A stretch of DNA of 13,334 nucleotides from JAAOYC01 sp036481345 (GTDB taxonomy: Archaea > Nanobdellota > Nanobdellia > Woesearchaeales > WJKL01), in assembly GCA_036481345.1 (NCBI GenBank), contig JAZGHU010000034.1, forward strand, positions 1 through 13,334, written 5' to 3'. The notes below the pieces were generated by a model. It searched no databases and was not told the origin of the DNA. It saw only the letters and a list, made by a program, of their open reading frames with translations. Position numbers and translations under genes: made by a program. The stretch's first letter is position 1; every line of letters starts with the position of its first letter. Of the stretch, positions 6,413 through 11,466 are shown in pieces.

Positions 6413-7072
6413 ATGAAACTTGACGACATCAAAGAAAAGATTCCTAAGCAATTGTACAATTCTTTACTTCCAGATATAGAAGAGTTTAGGCCTTCGCAGG
6501 AAAAGTCTATCAAAAATGGATTGTTGGATAGAAAGAATCTGCTTGTTTGTACTCCAACTGCTTCTGGGAAGACATTGATTGCAGAGATGGCAATGGTTAA
6601 GTCTATTTTAGAAGAGAGGGGAAAAGCAATTTACATTGTTCCTCTTAAAGCATTGGCTAATGAGAAGTTTAAGGATTTCAAGAAAAGATATCATTATTTG
6701 AATATTGCATTAAGTATTGGAGATTTAGATGGTGCTGATAGATATTTAGAAAGTTATGATTTGATTGTTTGTACTGCAGAGAAATTGGATAGCCTTATTA
6801 GACATCATGCTCCTTGGTTAGGCAAAGTAGCAACTGTTATTGTTGATGAAGTTCATCTGATGAATGATCCTGGCAGAGGTCCTACTTTGGAAATATTATT
6901 GACAATATTAAGAGAATTATTAAAAGAAGTTCAGATTATTGCTCTTTCTGCAACTATTGGAAATCCAGAAGAATTATCAGAATGGCTGGATGCAAATCTT
7001 ATCATAGATAATTGGAGACCTGTAAAATTACACAAAGGCATCTATGATGGAGAAAAAATAGAAATAAATTAA
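6413..7072 (+). CDS. Hel308-like superfamily 2 helicase, first RecA domain only
   Basis: The 219-residue protein matches the N-terminal RecA domain of Hel308/Ski2-type DNA helicases. The motifs appear in order: the Q-like FRPSQ (25-29), Walker A TPTASGKT (47-54), Ia VPLKALANEKF (76-86), Ib CTAEKLDSLIRH (120-131), DEVH (145-148) and SATIGN (179-184), ending with the RPVKLHKGIY linker that normally leads into the second RecA domain. Full Hel308 proteins are about 700 residues; the second RecA domain, winged helix and ratchet domain are all absent. The frame stops at a clean TAA, and the next bases belong to a convergent gene, so no remnant lies downstream. Alone it could bind ATP but should not translocate on DNA. 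Either the other half is encoded elsewhere as a split gene, or this is a degenerate or regulatory remnant. It has its own TATA box and intact motifs, which argues for use. Confidence 0.85.
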   Translation: MKLDDIKEKIPKQLYNSLLPDIEEFRPSQEKSIKNGLLDRKNLLVCTPTASGKTLIAEMAMVKSILEERGKAIYIVPLKALANEKFKDFKKRYHYLNIALSIGDLDGADRYLESYDLIVCTAEKLDSLIRHHAPWLGKVATVIVDEVHLMNDPGRGPTLEILLTILRELLKEVQIIALSATIGNPEELSEWLDANLIIDNWRPVKLHKGIYDGEKIEIN

Positions 7073-7368
7073 AAATTTATTTTTTCTGCAATATCTCCTA
7101 CTACTGGGATTTTCCAATATGGAATACCCATAAAAATTTTAATTATTGCAATTATCCATACTACAGTCAGGTATACTGCTAAAATCCATCCTAACAATGG
7201 AATCCAAGATAGAATCCATCCTAAGAACATTATGAATCCTTGTTTTGCATGTAGTTGAACCCATTTATTATCTCTTTTTAACAATAATGGAATTAAAAAC
7301 AAAATACCCAAATAAGCTAATATTGCAAAGAATTTGTCTTCAATAGTTGGTTCTGCTAATTTAGCCAT
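7069..7368 (-). CDS. Small multipass membrane protein (DUF4870/Tic20-like)
   Basis: The 99-residue protein opens with a short soluble stretch (MAKLAEPTIEDK). Membrane segments follow at about residues 13-30 (FFAILAYLGILFLIPLLL) and at about 46-80, where a long hydrophobic run (FIMFLGWILSWIPLLGWILAVYLTVVWIIAIIKIF) probably forms two passes. Between them is the charged loop KRDNKWVQLHAKQG, which resembles the conserved loop of the DUF4870 family (Lys/Asp, then a HAxQ motif). The function of the family is poorly known. The start is supported by a good Shine-Dalgarno (AGAGGTG, plus-strand 7374-7380) 5 nt before ATG and a TATA-like box further up. Its 3' end overlaps that of the convergent helicase gene by the shared TTAA. 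Confidence 0.75.
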   Translation of the reverse strand: MAKLAEPTIEDKFFAILAYLGILFLIPLLLKRDNKWVQLHAKQGFIMFLGWILSWIPLLGWILAVYLTVVWIIAIIKIFMGIPYWKIPVVGDIAEKINF

Positions 7369-7373
7369 AATAA

Positions 7374-7380
7374 CACCTCT
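7374..7380 (-). promoter_or_regulatory. Shine-Dalgarno AGAGGTG
   Basis: Read on the minus strand, AGAGGTG sits 5 nt before the ATG at 7368. It is the clearest Shine-Dalgarno in the window and contrasts with the apparently leaderless neighbours. Confidence 0.65.
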
Positions 7381-7402
7381 TTTGAAAATATTAGAATAAT
7401 AG

Positions 7403-7411
7403 TATTTAAAT
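7403..7411 (-). promoter_or_regulatory. TATA-like box for the small membrane protein
   Basis: The minus-strand sequence atttaaata is centred about 39 nt before ATG 7368. A start about 25 nt downstream would give a leader of about 13 nt that just contains the Shine-Dalgarno. The box lies in the 45-nt gap downstream of the ftsY stop. Confidence 0.45.
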
Positions 7412-7413
7412 CT

Positions 7414-8706
7414 TTACAATTCAAGAGAATCAATTATTACTTGAGAATCAAATTCTTTTAAGTCTTCATACTCCTGGCCTGTTCCGATGAATAAGATTGG
7501 TTTACCAGTTACATATGAAATTGAGATTGCTGCTCCGCCTTTTTCATCGATGTCTGCTTTTGAAAGAACTATTCCATCTAAGCCAACAGAATCATTGAAT
7601 TTTTTTGCTTGTTCTGTGCAGTCATTGCCTGTTATTGATTCTCCAACAAAGATTTTTAAGTCAGGATTAGAAACACGAATTAATTTTTCAATCTCTTCCA
7701 TCAAATTGACATTAGAATGCATTCTTCCTGCTGTGTCAATCAAAACAATATCTATTCCTTTTGCTTCTGCATGTTTTACAGCATCAAATGCAACAGCTGC
7801 TGCATCGCTTCCATAATCATGTTTTATCATTTTTACTCCAAGCTTATCTGCATGTTCTTGTAATTGATCTATTGCAGCTGCTCTGAATGTGTCTGCTGCA
7901 GCTAACACAACTGATTTTCCATTATTTTGAAACATTTTTGTGATCTTAGCTATTGTTGTTGTCTTTCCACTGCCATTAATTCCAACAAAGCAGATCACTA
8001 ATGGCTTTTTTTCTTCTGATTTTTTTAGAATATCTAATTTTTCTACATCAAATAATCCATTTAAAGTAGATTTTAATGAATCTGTAATTGTTTGCCCTAT
8101 TTTCCCTCTTGCAATTGGATTATCTACTAAGTTTTCTTTTAGATCAGATTTTATTTTTTCAATAACTTCAACTGCAATATTATTTTCTAATAAAATAACT
8201 TCTAAGTTCCAGAATAAATCATCAAATTGTTTTTCATTTATTTTTTTTGTTGTAACTTTTTGTTTGATTTTTTTGAAAAAGCCTTTTTCTTTTGGTTCTT
8301 CTTTAATTTCTTCTTTTTTCTCAGCTAGTTCTTGGATAGAAGGAACTTCTTTTTTTTCTTTGACAATCTCTTCTACTTTTTCTTCTTCTCCAACAATCTC
8401 TATTTTCTTTTCTTCTACTTTTTCTTCTTTCTTTTCTTCTGGTTGTTCTTCAATTTTTTCCAAAGGAACTTCTTCAAGTTCTTCTTCTGGAACATCTTCT
8501 ATTGTTTCTTCTTTTTTGAATAGTTTTTTGAAGAATCCTTTTTTCTCTTTTTGCGTAGAGTCAGACTCCTTCCTCGTCTGGGTGCCTGGTTTTTCTTCTT
8601 GGACTTCTTCAGTAGTTTCAACTATCTCTTCTTCAGCCTTCTCTTCTATTTCTTCAGCTGTCTTAGAAATAGCTCCTTTTAATTTTTCTTTTAGAAATTT
8701 AAACAT
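7414..8706 (-). CDS. ftsY: Signal recognition particle receptor FtsY
   Basis: FtsY is the membrane-associated GTPase that receives SRP-ribosome complexes for co-translational insertion. The 430-residue protein has a basic amphipathic start (MFKFLKEKLKGAIS) and a long Glu/Lys-rich linker (about 17-145) with KKGFFKKLFKK and KEKGFFKKIKQK repeats that may touch the membrane. The N domain spans about 155-225. The G domain has G1 GINGSGKTTT (242-251), G2 DTFRAAA (272-278), the DTAGR switch (324-328), SKAD (382-385, in place of the commoner TKxD) and the closing GTGQEYEDLKEFD (408-420). All GTPase elements are present. The gene starts 1 nt after the pfdA stop, a pfdA-ftsY order known in archaea. A less AT-rich patch at 8553-8595 within the acidic linker encodes non-repetitive residues (GTQTRKESDSTQ). 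Confidence 0.95.
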   Translation of the reverse strand: MFKFLKEKLKGAISKTAEEIEEKAEEEIVETTEEVQEEKPGTQTRKESDSTQKEKKGFFKKLFKKEETIEDVPEEELEEVPLEKIEEQPEEKKEEKVEEKKIEIVGEEEKVEEIVKEKKEVPSIQELAEKKEEIKEEPKEKGFFKKIKQKVTTKKINEKQFDDLFWNLEVILLENNIAVEVIEKIKSDLKENLVDNPIARGKIGQTITDSLKSTLNGLFDVEKLDILKKSEEKKPLVICFVGINGSGKTTTIAKITKMFQNNGKSVVLAAADTFRAAAIDQLQEHADKLGVKMIKHDYGSDAAAVAFDAVKHAEAKGIDIVLIDTAGRMHSNVNLMEEIEKLIRVSNPDLKIFVGESITGNDCTEQAKKFNDSVGLDGIVLSKADIDEKGGAAISISYVTGKPILFIGTGQEYEDLKEFDSQVIIDSLEL

Positions 8707-8707
8707 T

Positions 8708-9142
8708 TTACTTGATTAATTCTGAAAGTTCTGTTTCAATTTGTTTTGCTTTTCCAGTTATTTGCATAAGATTTGCTGCTGATTCATCTCTGAACTTTGA
8801 TATTTCTTTTAATTGTTCATCAATTAATTCTTTTGCGTCTGAAATTGTTTTCTTAACAGAAGTTCCTGCTCCAACATTAACACCAACGTCTTTATTGTCA
8901 GTAAGCTGGGCTTTTATGAATATGCCTGATGCTAATGGAACTCTGATTTCAGTTCCTTCTTTTGTTTTAGCAATATCATCTAGTGCTTCTTTTGTTAAAT
9001 TTAATTCATTGATCTGATTTGCTAGAACCTCTTGTTGTTTCTGCAGCTGCTGCATTTGCTGACTAATTGTCTGCATTTCCATATATTTCTGCTGCATTTC
9101 TTGCTGTTTTTCTTGTGATATTTCTGGTTCTTTTTCTGCCAT
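8708..9142 (-). CDS. pfdA: Prefoldin alpha subunit
   Basis: Prefoldin is a hexameric holdase (two alpha, four beta subunits) that passes unfolded proteins to the thermosome. The 144-residue protein has the alpha-subunit layout: an N-terminal coiled coil very rich in Gln/Met (about 8-60, MQQKYMEMQTISQQMQQLQK), a central beta hairpin region (about 66-95, GTEIRVPLASGIFIKAQLTDNKDVGVNVGAG) with the family's 'vPLg.giyv...l.d...v.v.iG.g' pattern, and a second coiled coil (about 97-143). Its length is normal for the family. It precedes ftsY by 1 nt, so the two are almost certainly co-transcribed. An AT-rich box at about 9158-9170 (taaataataaata on the minus strand) lies about 25 nt upstream of ATG and may be its own TATA element. 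Confidence 0.93.
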   Translation of the reverse strand: MAEKEPEISQEKQQEMQQKYMEMQTISQQMQQLQKQQEVLANQINELNLTKEALDDIAKTKEGTEIRVPLASGIFIKAQLTDNKDVGVNVGAGTSVKKTISDAKELIDEQLKEISKFRDESAANLMQITGKAKQIETELSELIK

Positions 9143-9170
9143 GCTCGATTTTCCTCATTATTTATTATTT

Positions 9171-9201
9171 AGTTCGTAAACTCGGCACCCATTGACTGGG
9201 T
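9171..9201. repeat. Two adjacent weak hairpins between pfdA and the 55-residue ORF
   Basis: The first is agtt-cgta-aact (4-bp stem, 9171-9182); the second is accca-ttgac-tgggt (5-bp stem, 9187-9201). The second lies just past the stop of the small minus-strand ORF. Stems this short occur by chance in AT-rich DNA. They are listed because they repeat the paired-hairpin layout seen elsewhere in the window. Confidence 0.35.
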
Positions 9202-9202
9202 T

Positions 9203-9370
9203 TTATTCCAATTTTTTTAGTATTTGTTCTAAAACAATTTCATATTTTTCTTCTGCTGCTAATAGTTGAGGACCTTCTGTCTTGATCTCTTCTTCCATCT
9301 TTTCAACATGTTTTAATTCCTTTGAAACAAGGAATTTTACAATTTCTTTTTCTTGATTTGTGAGTTCCAT
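9203..9370 (-). CDS. Small hypothetical acidic helical protein, 55 residues
   Basis: A 55-codon frame reads MELTNQEKEIVKFLVSKELK, continuing HVEKMEEEIKTEG and ending EKYEIVLEQILKKLE, followed by TAA. It is charged, almost wholly predicted helical, and lacks Cys, signal or membrane segments. Support for a real gene: a canonical TATA box (9397-9404, palindromic) about 30 nt before the ATG, codon use like that of its neighbours, and tight placement 60 nt upstream of pfdA on the same strand. In many archaea the gene before pfdA encodes ribosomal protein eL20/LX; this protein is too short and does not look like it. I do not recognise the family. Confidence 0.6.
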   Translation of the reverse strand: MELTNQEKEIVKFLVSKELKHVEKMEEEIKTEGPQLLAAEEKYEIVLEQILKKLE

Positions 9371-9396
9371 TGTATAAGAAAGAAAACAATAGATGG

Positions 9397-9404
9397 TTTA
9401 TAAA
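9397..9404 (-). promoter_or_regulatory. TATA box for the 55-residue ORF (palindromic)
   Basis: The sequence tttataaa reads the same on both strands. Its centre lies about 30 nt upstream of the minus-strand ATG at 9370, giving a near-leaderless transcript. The divergent plus-strand gene has its own box at 9437-9444. Confidence 0.5.
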
Positions 9405-9436
9405 GGTTTGTAGAAATTGTGAAAAAAAGACGGAGG

Positions 9437-9444
9437 TTTATAAG
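9437..9444 (+). promoter_or_regulatory. TATA box for the methyltransferase gene
   Basis: The box tttataag is centred about 26.5 nt before the ATG at 9467, so the mRNA is predicted to be leaderless. This also favours ATG 9467 over the out-of-frame ATG at 9460. Confidence 0.6.
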
Positions 9445-9466
9445 TTCTTGTTGATTAGTATGTCCT

Positions 9467-10162
9467 ATGGTAGAATTACCTAAATCAGAAGTTTACGAAA
9501 GAGAATTAGTTTATATGCCTTATAAGAAATCTTTAGAGGCTGTGTGTGATACAGTTTGTTCAGAAGCACCACAGAAGGGTAATGTCTTGGATTTGATGTG
9601 TGGGCCAGGATATCTTCTTAATCAAATTCAATCTAGAAGAAATGATTTGTCTTTTAGAGGAGTAGATTTAGATCCTAGTTATATTGCTCATGCAAAAGAA
9701 AAATATTCTGGAATAAAGTTTGAGGTAGGAAATGTTCTTTTGTGGAATCCAGGGGAGTTATTTGATGTTGTTTTATGTACTGGTTCAGTACACCACTTAA
9801 GTTATGAGGATCAACCAGATTTTATTAAAAAAATTCCTTCAATGATGAAGCCAGGAGGATTTAGTATCATTTCTGATTGCTATATAGATAATTATGCTAA
9901 TGAAGCTGAAAGAAGATTAGCTGCAGCAAAATTAGGTTATGAATATTTAATAGCAACTATAAGGAATGGTGCTGATGAAGAAGTTATTGTAGCTACCCTT
10001 GATATTCTTCTTAATGATGTAATGGGAGAGGAATTCAAAACCTCATTAAAGAAGCGTATGCCTGTTTTTAAAAGTGTATTTGATGGAGTAGGGAATTTTA
10101 AAACTTGGCCAGGGCCAGATTGTGAATATGGCGATTATTTTACTATTTGTAGAATGAGTTAA
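9467..10162 (+). CDS. Class I SAM-dependent methyltransferase
   Basis: The 231-residue protein has the Rossmann methyltransferase landmarks: motif I VLDLMCGPGYL (40-50) binding the SAM carboxypropyl group, the acidic end of strand beta-2 (FRGVDLDPSYI, 63-73) for the ribose hydroxyls, VGNVLLW (about 87-93) for the adenine side, motif IV FDVVLCTGSVHHL (99-111), and the post-motif region MMKPGGFSIISD (126-137). The C-terminal third (AERRLAAAKLGYEYL...) is helical and probably shapes the substrate pocket. VHHL in motif IV is typical of small-molecule or lipid-type methyltransferases (UbiE/Methyltransf_11-like), but the substrate cannot be told. It stands alone between divergent and convergent genes and overlaps scpA by a shared TTAA at the stop codons. 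Confidence 0.85.
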   Translation: MVELPKSEVYERELVYMPYKKSLEAVCDTVCSEAPQKGNVLDLMCGPGYLLNQIQSRRNDLSFRGVDLDPSYIAHAKEKYSGIKFEVGNVLLWNPGELFDVVLCTGSVHHLSYEDQPDFIKKIPSMMKPGGFSIISDCYIDNYANEAERRLAAAKLGYEYLIATIRNGADEEVIVATLDILLNDVMGEEFKTSLKKRMPVFKSVFDGVGNFKTWPGPDCEYGDYFTICRMS

Positions 10163-10926
10163 CCTTCAATGCCTAATTCTTTATTTACTTCTTTAGAAGT
10201 TTTCTGTACCAGCATCTCTATACTGATCTCTCCGAAATGTCTGTATTGTTTCATATCAATTTTTCTTTGATTTTCTAAATGAAGTAATGGAATAAAGGTG
10301 TAGATTTTGTCTGCTTTTGAATCAGAAGGGATTAATTCAGAGAAAGTTAGTTTTTTACTGCTTTTTGAAAAGAATGATTTGATTTTTCCAAATACGCCGT
10401 GCATTAGTTCTGATACATCAACTTTTTTCTCTGGGATTTTGACTTCTACAGCAGGAATGTCTCTCATAACTCTACGCTTCTTGACTTCCATTGCTTTATC
10501 TAATGCATCAACTAAATCATGGATAGAAACTTTTCTTTTTCTAGCTTGTGGGGTTCTAGGAATAAGTTTTGCGTCTCTTAGAACTTCTCTTTCTCCTGCA
10601 AAGTCATCTGTTAGCTCATCTAATAGTCCTTCATCTTCGTCTTCATCCTGATTAAGTAGCCTGTCTAAGTTAAGCATGTCTTCTCCAACAAGTCTTCTTG
10701 ATTTTATTTTAAGTAGAACTGCTGCTGCTAAGATAATTTTGCCAGAAATTCTTAGATCTGTTTCCCTCATTTGGCGGACTGCATCAAGAAATCTTTGTGC
10801 TAATAATGAAATATTAATATCCCATGGATTCATTTCTTCTGATTTGACTAAATCATAAAGTATTGTCTGCCATGTAACGTCATCTCCTTTGGCTAAAAAA
10901 TCATATAACTCATCATGGGTTTTCAT
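10159..10926 (-). CDS. scpA: Segregation and condensation protein ScpA (kleisin)
   Basis: ScpA is the kleisin that bridges the heads of an SMC dimer in chromosome condensation. The 255-residue protein has the N-terminal kleisin helices with the family signature MNPWDINISLLAQRFLDAV (about 32-50), followed by DLRISGKIILAAAVLLKIKSR (about 57-77). A central acidic stretch (NQDEDEDEGLLDELTDD, about 92-108) and a basic linker come next. The C-terminal winged-helix domain includes FSELIPSDSKADKIYTFIPLLHLENQRKI (about 195-223) and an ending in QYRHFGEISIEML. Length is normal for ScpA. The smc and scpB partners are not in the window. A TATA box about 27 nt upstream predicts a leaderless mRNA. Confidence 0.92.
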   Translation of the reverse strand: MKTHDELYDFLAKGDDVTWQTILYDLVKSEEMNPWDINISLLAQRFLDAVRQMRETDLRISGKIILAAAVLLKIKSRRLVGEDMLNLDRLLNQDEDEDEGLLDELTDDFAGEREVLRDAKLIPRTPQARKRKVSIHDLVDALDKAMEVKKRRVMRDIPAVEVKIPEKKVDVSELMHGVFGKIKSFFSKSSKKLTFSELIPSDSKADKIYTFIPLLHLENQRKIDMKQYRHFGEISIEMLVQKTSKEVNKELGIEG

Positions 10927-10949
10927 ATATTAGAAAAGAGGAGAAATTG

Positions 10950-10957
10950 TATAAATA
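10950..10957 (-). promoter_or_regulatory. TATA box for scpA
   Basis: The plus-strand tataaata (tatttata on the coding strand) is centred about 27 nt before the scpA ATG at 10926. This predicts a leaderless transcript. Confidence 0.6.
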
Positions 10958-10989
10958 GTTTTTCATTTATGAGTACATTTTGCATAACA

Positions 10990-10997
10990 TTTAAATA
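10990..10997 (+). promoter_or_regulatory. TATA box for tRNA-Val
   Basis: The box tttaaata is centred about 30 nt before the first base of tRNA-Val. It is the only strong AT box in the gap between scpA and the tRNA cluster. Confidence 0.55.
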
Positions 10998-11023
10998 TGG
11001 CTTATTTGTTTTATTTTGAATAA

Positions 11024-11115
11024 GGGCCCTTGGTCTAGTCTGGTATGACATCACCCTTACAAAGATTTAATCTTATGAAAGGTGAGGATCTCCGGTTCAA
11101 ATCCGGAAGGGCCCA
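11024..11115 (+). tRNA. tRNA-Val(TAC) with an 18-nt anticodon-loop intron
   Basis: The acceptor stem is GGGCCCT/AGGGCCC with discriminator A at 11115 and no encoded CCA. The D-arm begins GTC and closes GAC. The anticodon stem is TCACC (11051-11055)/GGTGA (11081-11085), and the T-arm is TCCGG-TTCAAAT-CCGGA. The 25 nt between the anticodon-stem strands give a normal 7-nt loop (CTTACAA, anticodon TAC) once an 18-nt intron after position 37 is removed. The opening GGGCCCTTGGTCTAG resembles archaeal tRNA-Val, which supports the identity. The T-arm is uninterrupted, unlike those of the next two tRNAs. Confidence 0.93.
11062..11079 (+). other. tRNA intron (37/38) in tRNA-Val, BHB type
   Basis: A bulge-helix-bulge fits. 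The central helix is CTTA (11056-11059)/TATG (11074-11077), with one mismatch at U33. The 5' bulge is CA|A, the 3' bulge AA|A next to the anticodon stem, and the inner helix AGAT/ATCT closes on TTA. Cuts after the second bulge base at each side define the 18-nt intron. Confidence 0.85.
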
Positions 11116-11146
11116 TTCAATATTGATATTATTCCCACTATATCTT

Positions 11147-11252
11147 GCGGCAGTAGTATAGTGGTTAGTATACGACGTTGCCAACGTTGTGACCCGAGTT
11201 CAAATTAGTCAAAGGTCATTGATCTTCGACAATGAAAGTCTCGGCTGCCGCA
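11147..11252 (+). tRNA. tRNA-Gly(GCC) with a 34-nt T-loop intron
   Basis: The acceptor stem is GCGGCAG (11147-11153)/CTGCCGC (11245-11251) with discriminator A. The D-arm is GTAT-loop-GTAT. The anticodon stem is CGACG (11173-11177)/CGTTG (11185-11189) around the loop TTGCCAA, so the anticodon is GCC with no intron there. The T-stem is CCGAG (11194-11198)/CTCGG (11240-11244), but 41 nt rather than 7 lie between its strands. Removing a 34-nt intron leaves a perfect T-loop TTCAAAT. No clear TATA box lies in the 31-nt gap, so it may be co-transcribed with tRNA-Val. Confidence 0.92.
11205..11238 (+). other. Noncanonical tRNA intron at 59/60 (T-loop) in tRNA-Gly
   Basis: The BHB reads: central 4-bp helix TTCA (11199-11202)/TGAA (11233-11236), 5' bulge AA|T, 3' bulge AG|T next to the T-stem. 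The intron body folds as GTC-A-AAGGTC-ATT-GATCTT-C-GAC. Cutting after the second base of each bulge joins TTCAAA to T. Confidence 0.85.
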
Positions 11253-11268
11253 TATTTTCAGAAACTTT

Positions 11269-11276
11269 TTTAAATA
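11269..11276 (+). promoter_or_regulatory. TATA box for tRNA-Ile
   Basis: The box tttaaata is centred about 27 nt before the first base of tRNA-Ile. The T-run just before it (11266-11271) could also serve as a terminator for the upstream tRNA-Gly. Confidence 0.5.
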
Positions 11277-11282
11277 ATACAA

Positions 11283-11300
11283 CAACACAATATTGTGTTG
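11283..11300. repeat. 18-bp perfect palindrome abutting tRNA-Ile
   Basis: The sequence caacacaat-attgtgttg is its own reverse complement. It ends on the first base of tRNA-Ile. It lies between the TATA box and the gene, where transcription is expected to begin, so it could be a regulator-binding site or chance. As RNA it would form a loopless stem and is less convincing. Confidence 0.7.
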
Positions 11301-11338
11301 AGCCCGTAGCTCAGTCTGGTTAGAGCGCCGGTCTTATA

Positions 11339-11368
11339 TGGCCACGCTTTAAACATTCGGCTTACGAA
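11339..11368 (+). other. tRNA intron (37/38) in tRNA-Ile, BHB type
   Basis: The central helix is CTTA (11333-11336)/TACG (11363-11366), with one mismatch at U33 just as in tRNA-Val. The 5' bulge is TA|T, the 3' bulge AA|A next to the anticodon stem, and the inner helix is GGCC (11340-11343)/GGCT (11359-11362). An alternative hairpin cggctt-acga-aagccg (11358-11373) overlaps the 3' strand of the anticodon stem and would compete with the tRNA fold before splicing. Confidence 0.8.
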
Positions 11369-11390
11369 AGCCGGAGGTCCCGAGTTCAAA

Positions 11391-11419
11391 AAACTAAGGG
11401 ATCTTCCTTAGTATGAAAG
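11391..11419 (+). other. Noncanonical tRNA intron at 59/60 (T-loop) in tRNA-Ile
   Basis: The BHB core is identical to that of tRNA-Gly: helix TTCA (11385-11388)/TGAA (11414-11417), 5' bulge AA|A, 3' bulge AG|T. The body is ACTAAGG-loop-CCTTAGT (11393-11412). Excision leaves TTCAAA joined to T. Confidence 0.87.
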
Positions 11420-11466
11420 TCTCGGCGGGCTCATCATTTAATATTCACAAAAATAGGGCTTTGGCA

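Larger units (their letters stand above)
11300..11433 (+). tRNA. tRNA-Ile(TAT) with two introns (anticodon loop and T-loop)
   Basis: The acceptor stem is GAGCCCG (11300-11306)/CGGGCTC (11426-11432) with discriminator A, and the D-arm is GCTC-loop-GAGC. The anticodon stem is CCGGT (11328-11332)/GCCGG (11370-11374), with one G-U pair. The T-stem is CCGAG (11380-11384)/CTCGG (11421-11425). Removing a 30-nt intron after A37 gives the loop CTTATAA, anticodon TAT; removing a 29-nt intron from the T-loop gives TTCAAAT. The body (GCCCGTAGCTCAGTCTGGTT, then AGAGCGCCGG) is like archaeal tRNA-Ile. The anticodon call depends on the intron position, which the BHB fold supports. Confidence 0.9.

Noticed and set aside
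7060..7110. A frameshift cutting short the helicase
   Set aside because: The following bases encode a convergent membrane protein with its own start signals, and no helicase motif continues in any frame nearby.
7940..8719. Long plus-strand Ser/Phe-rich frames opposite ftsY
   Set aside because: They are antisense shadows of the Glu/Lys-rich linker; ftsY on the minus strand has all GTPase motifs.
11194..11244. tRNA-Gly as a pseudogene because of its oversized T-loop
   Set aside because: A BHB fold removes 34 nt and restores a perfect T-loop, and the same arrangement recurs in tRNA-Ile.
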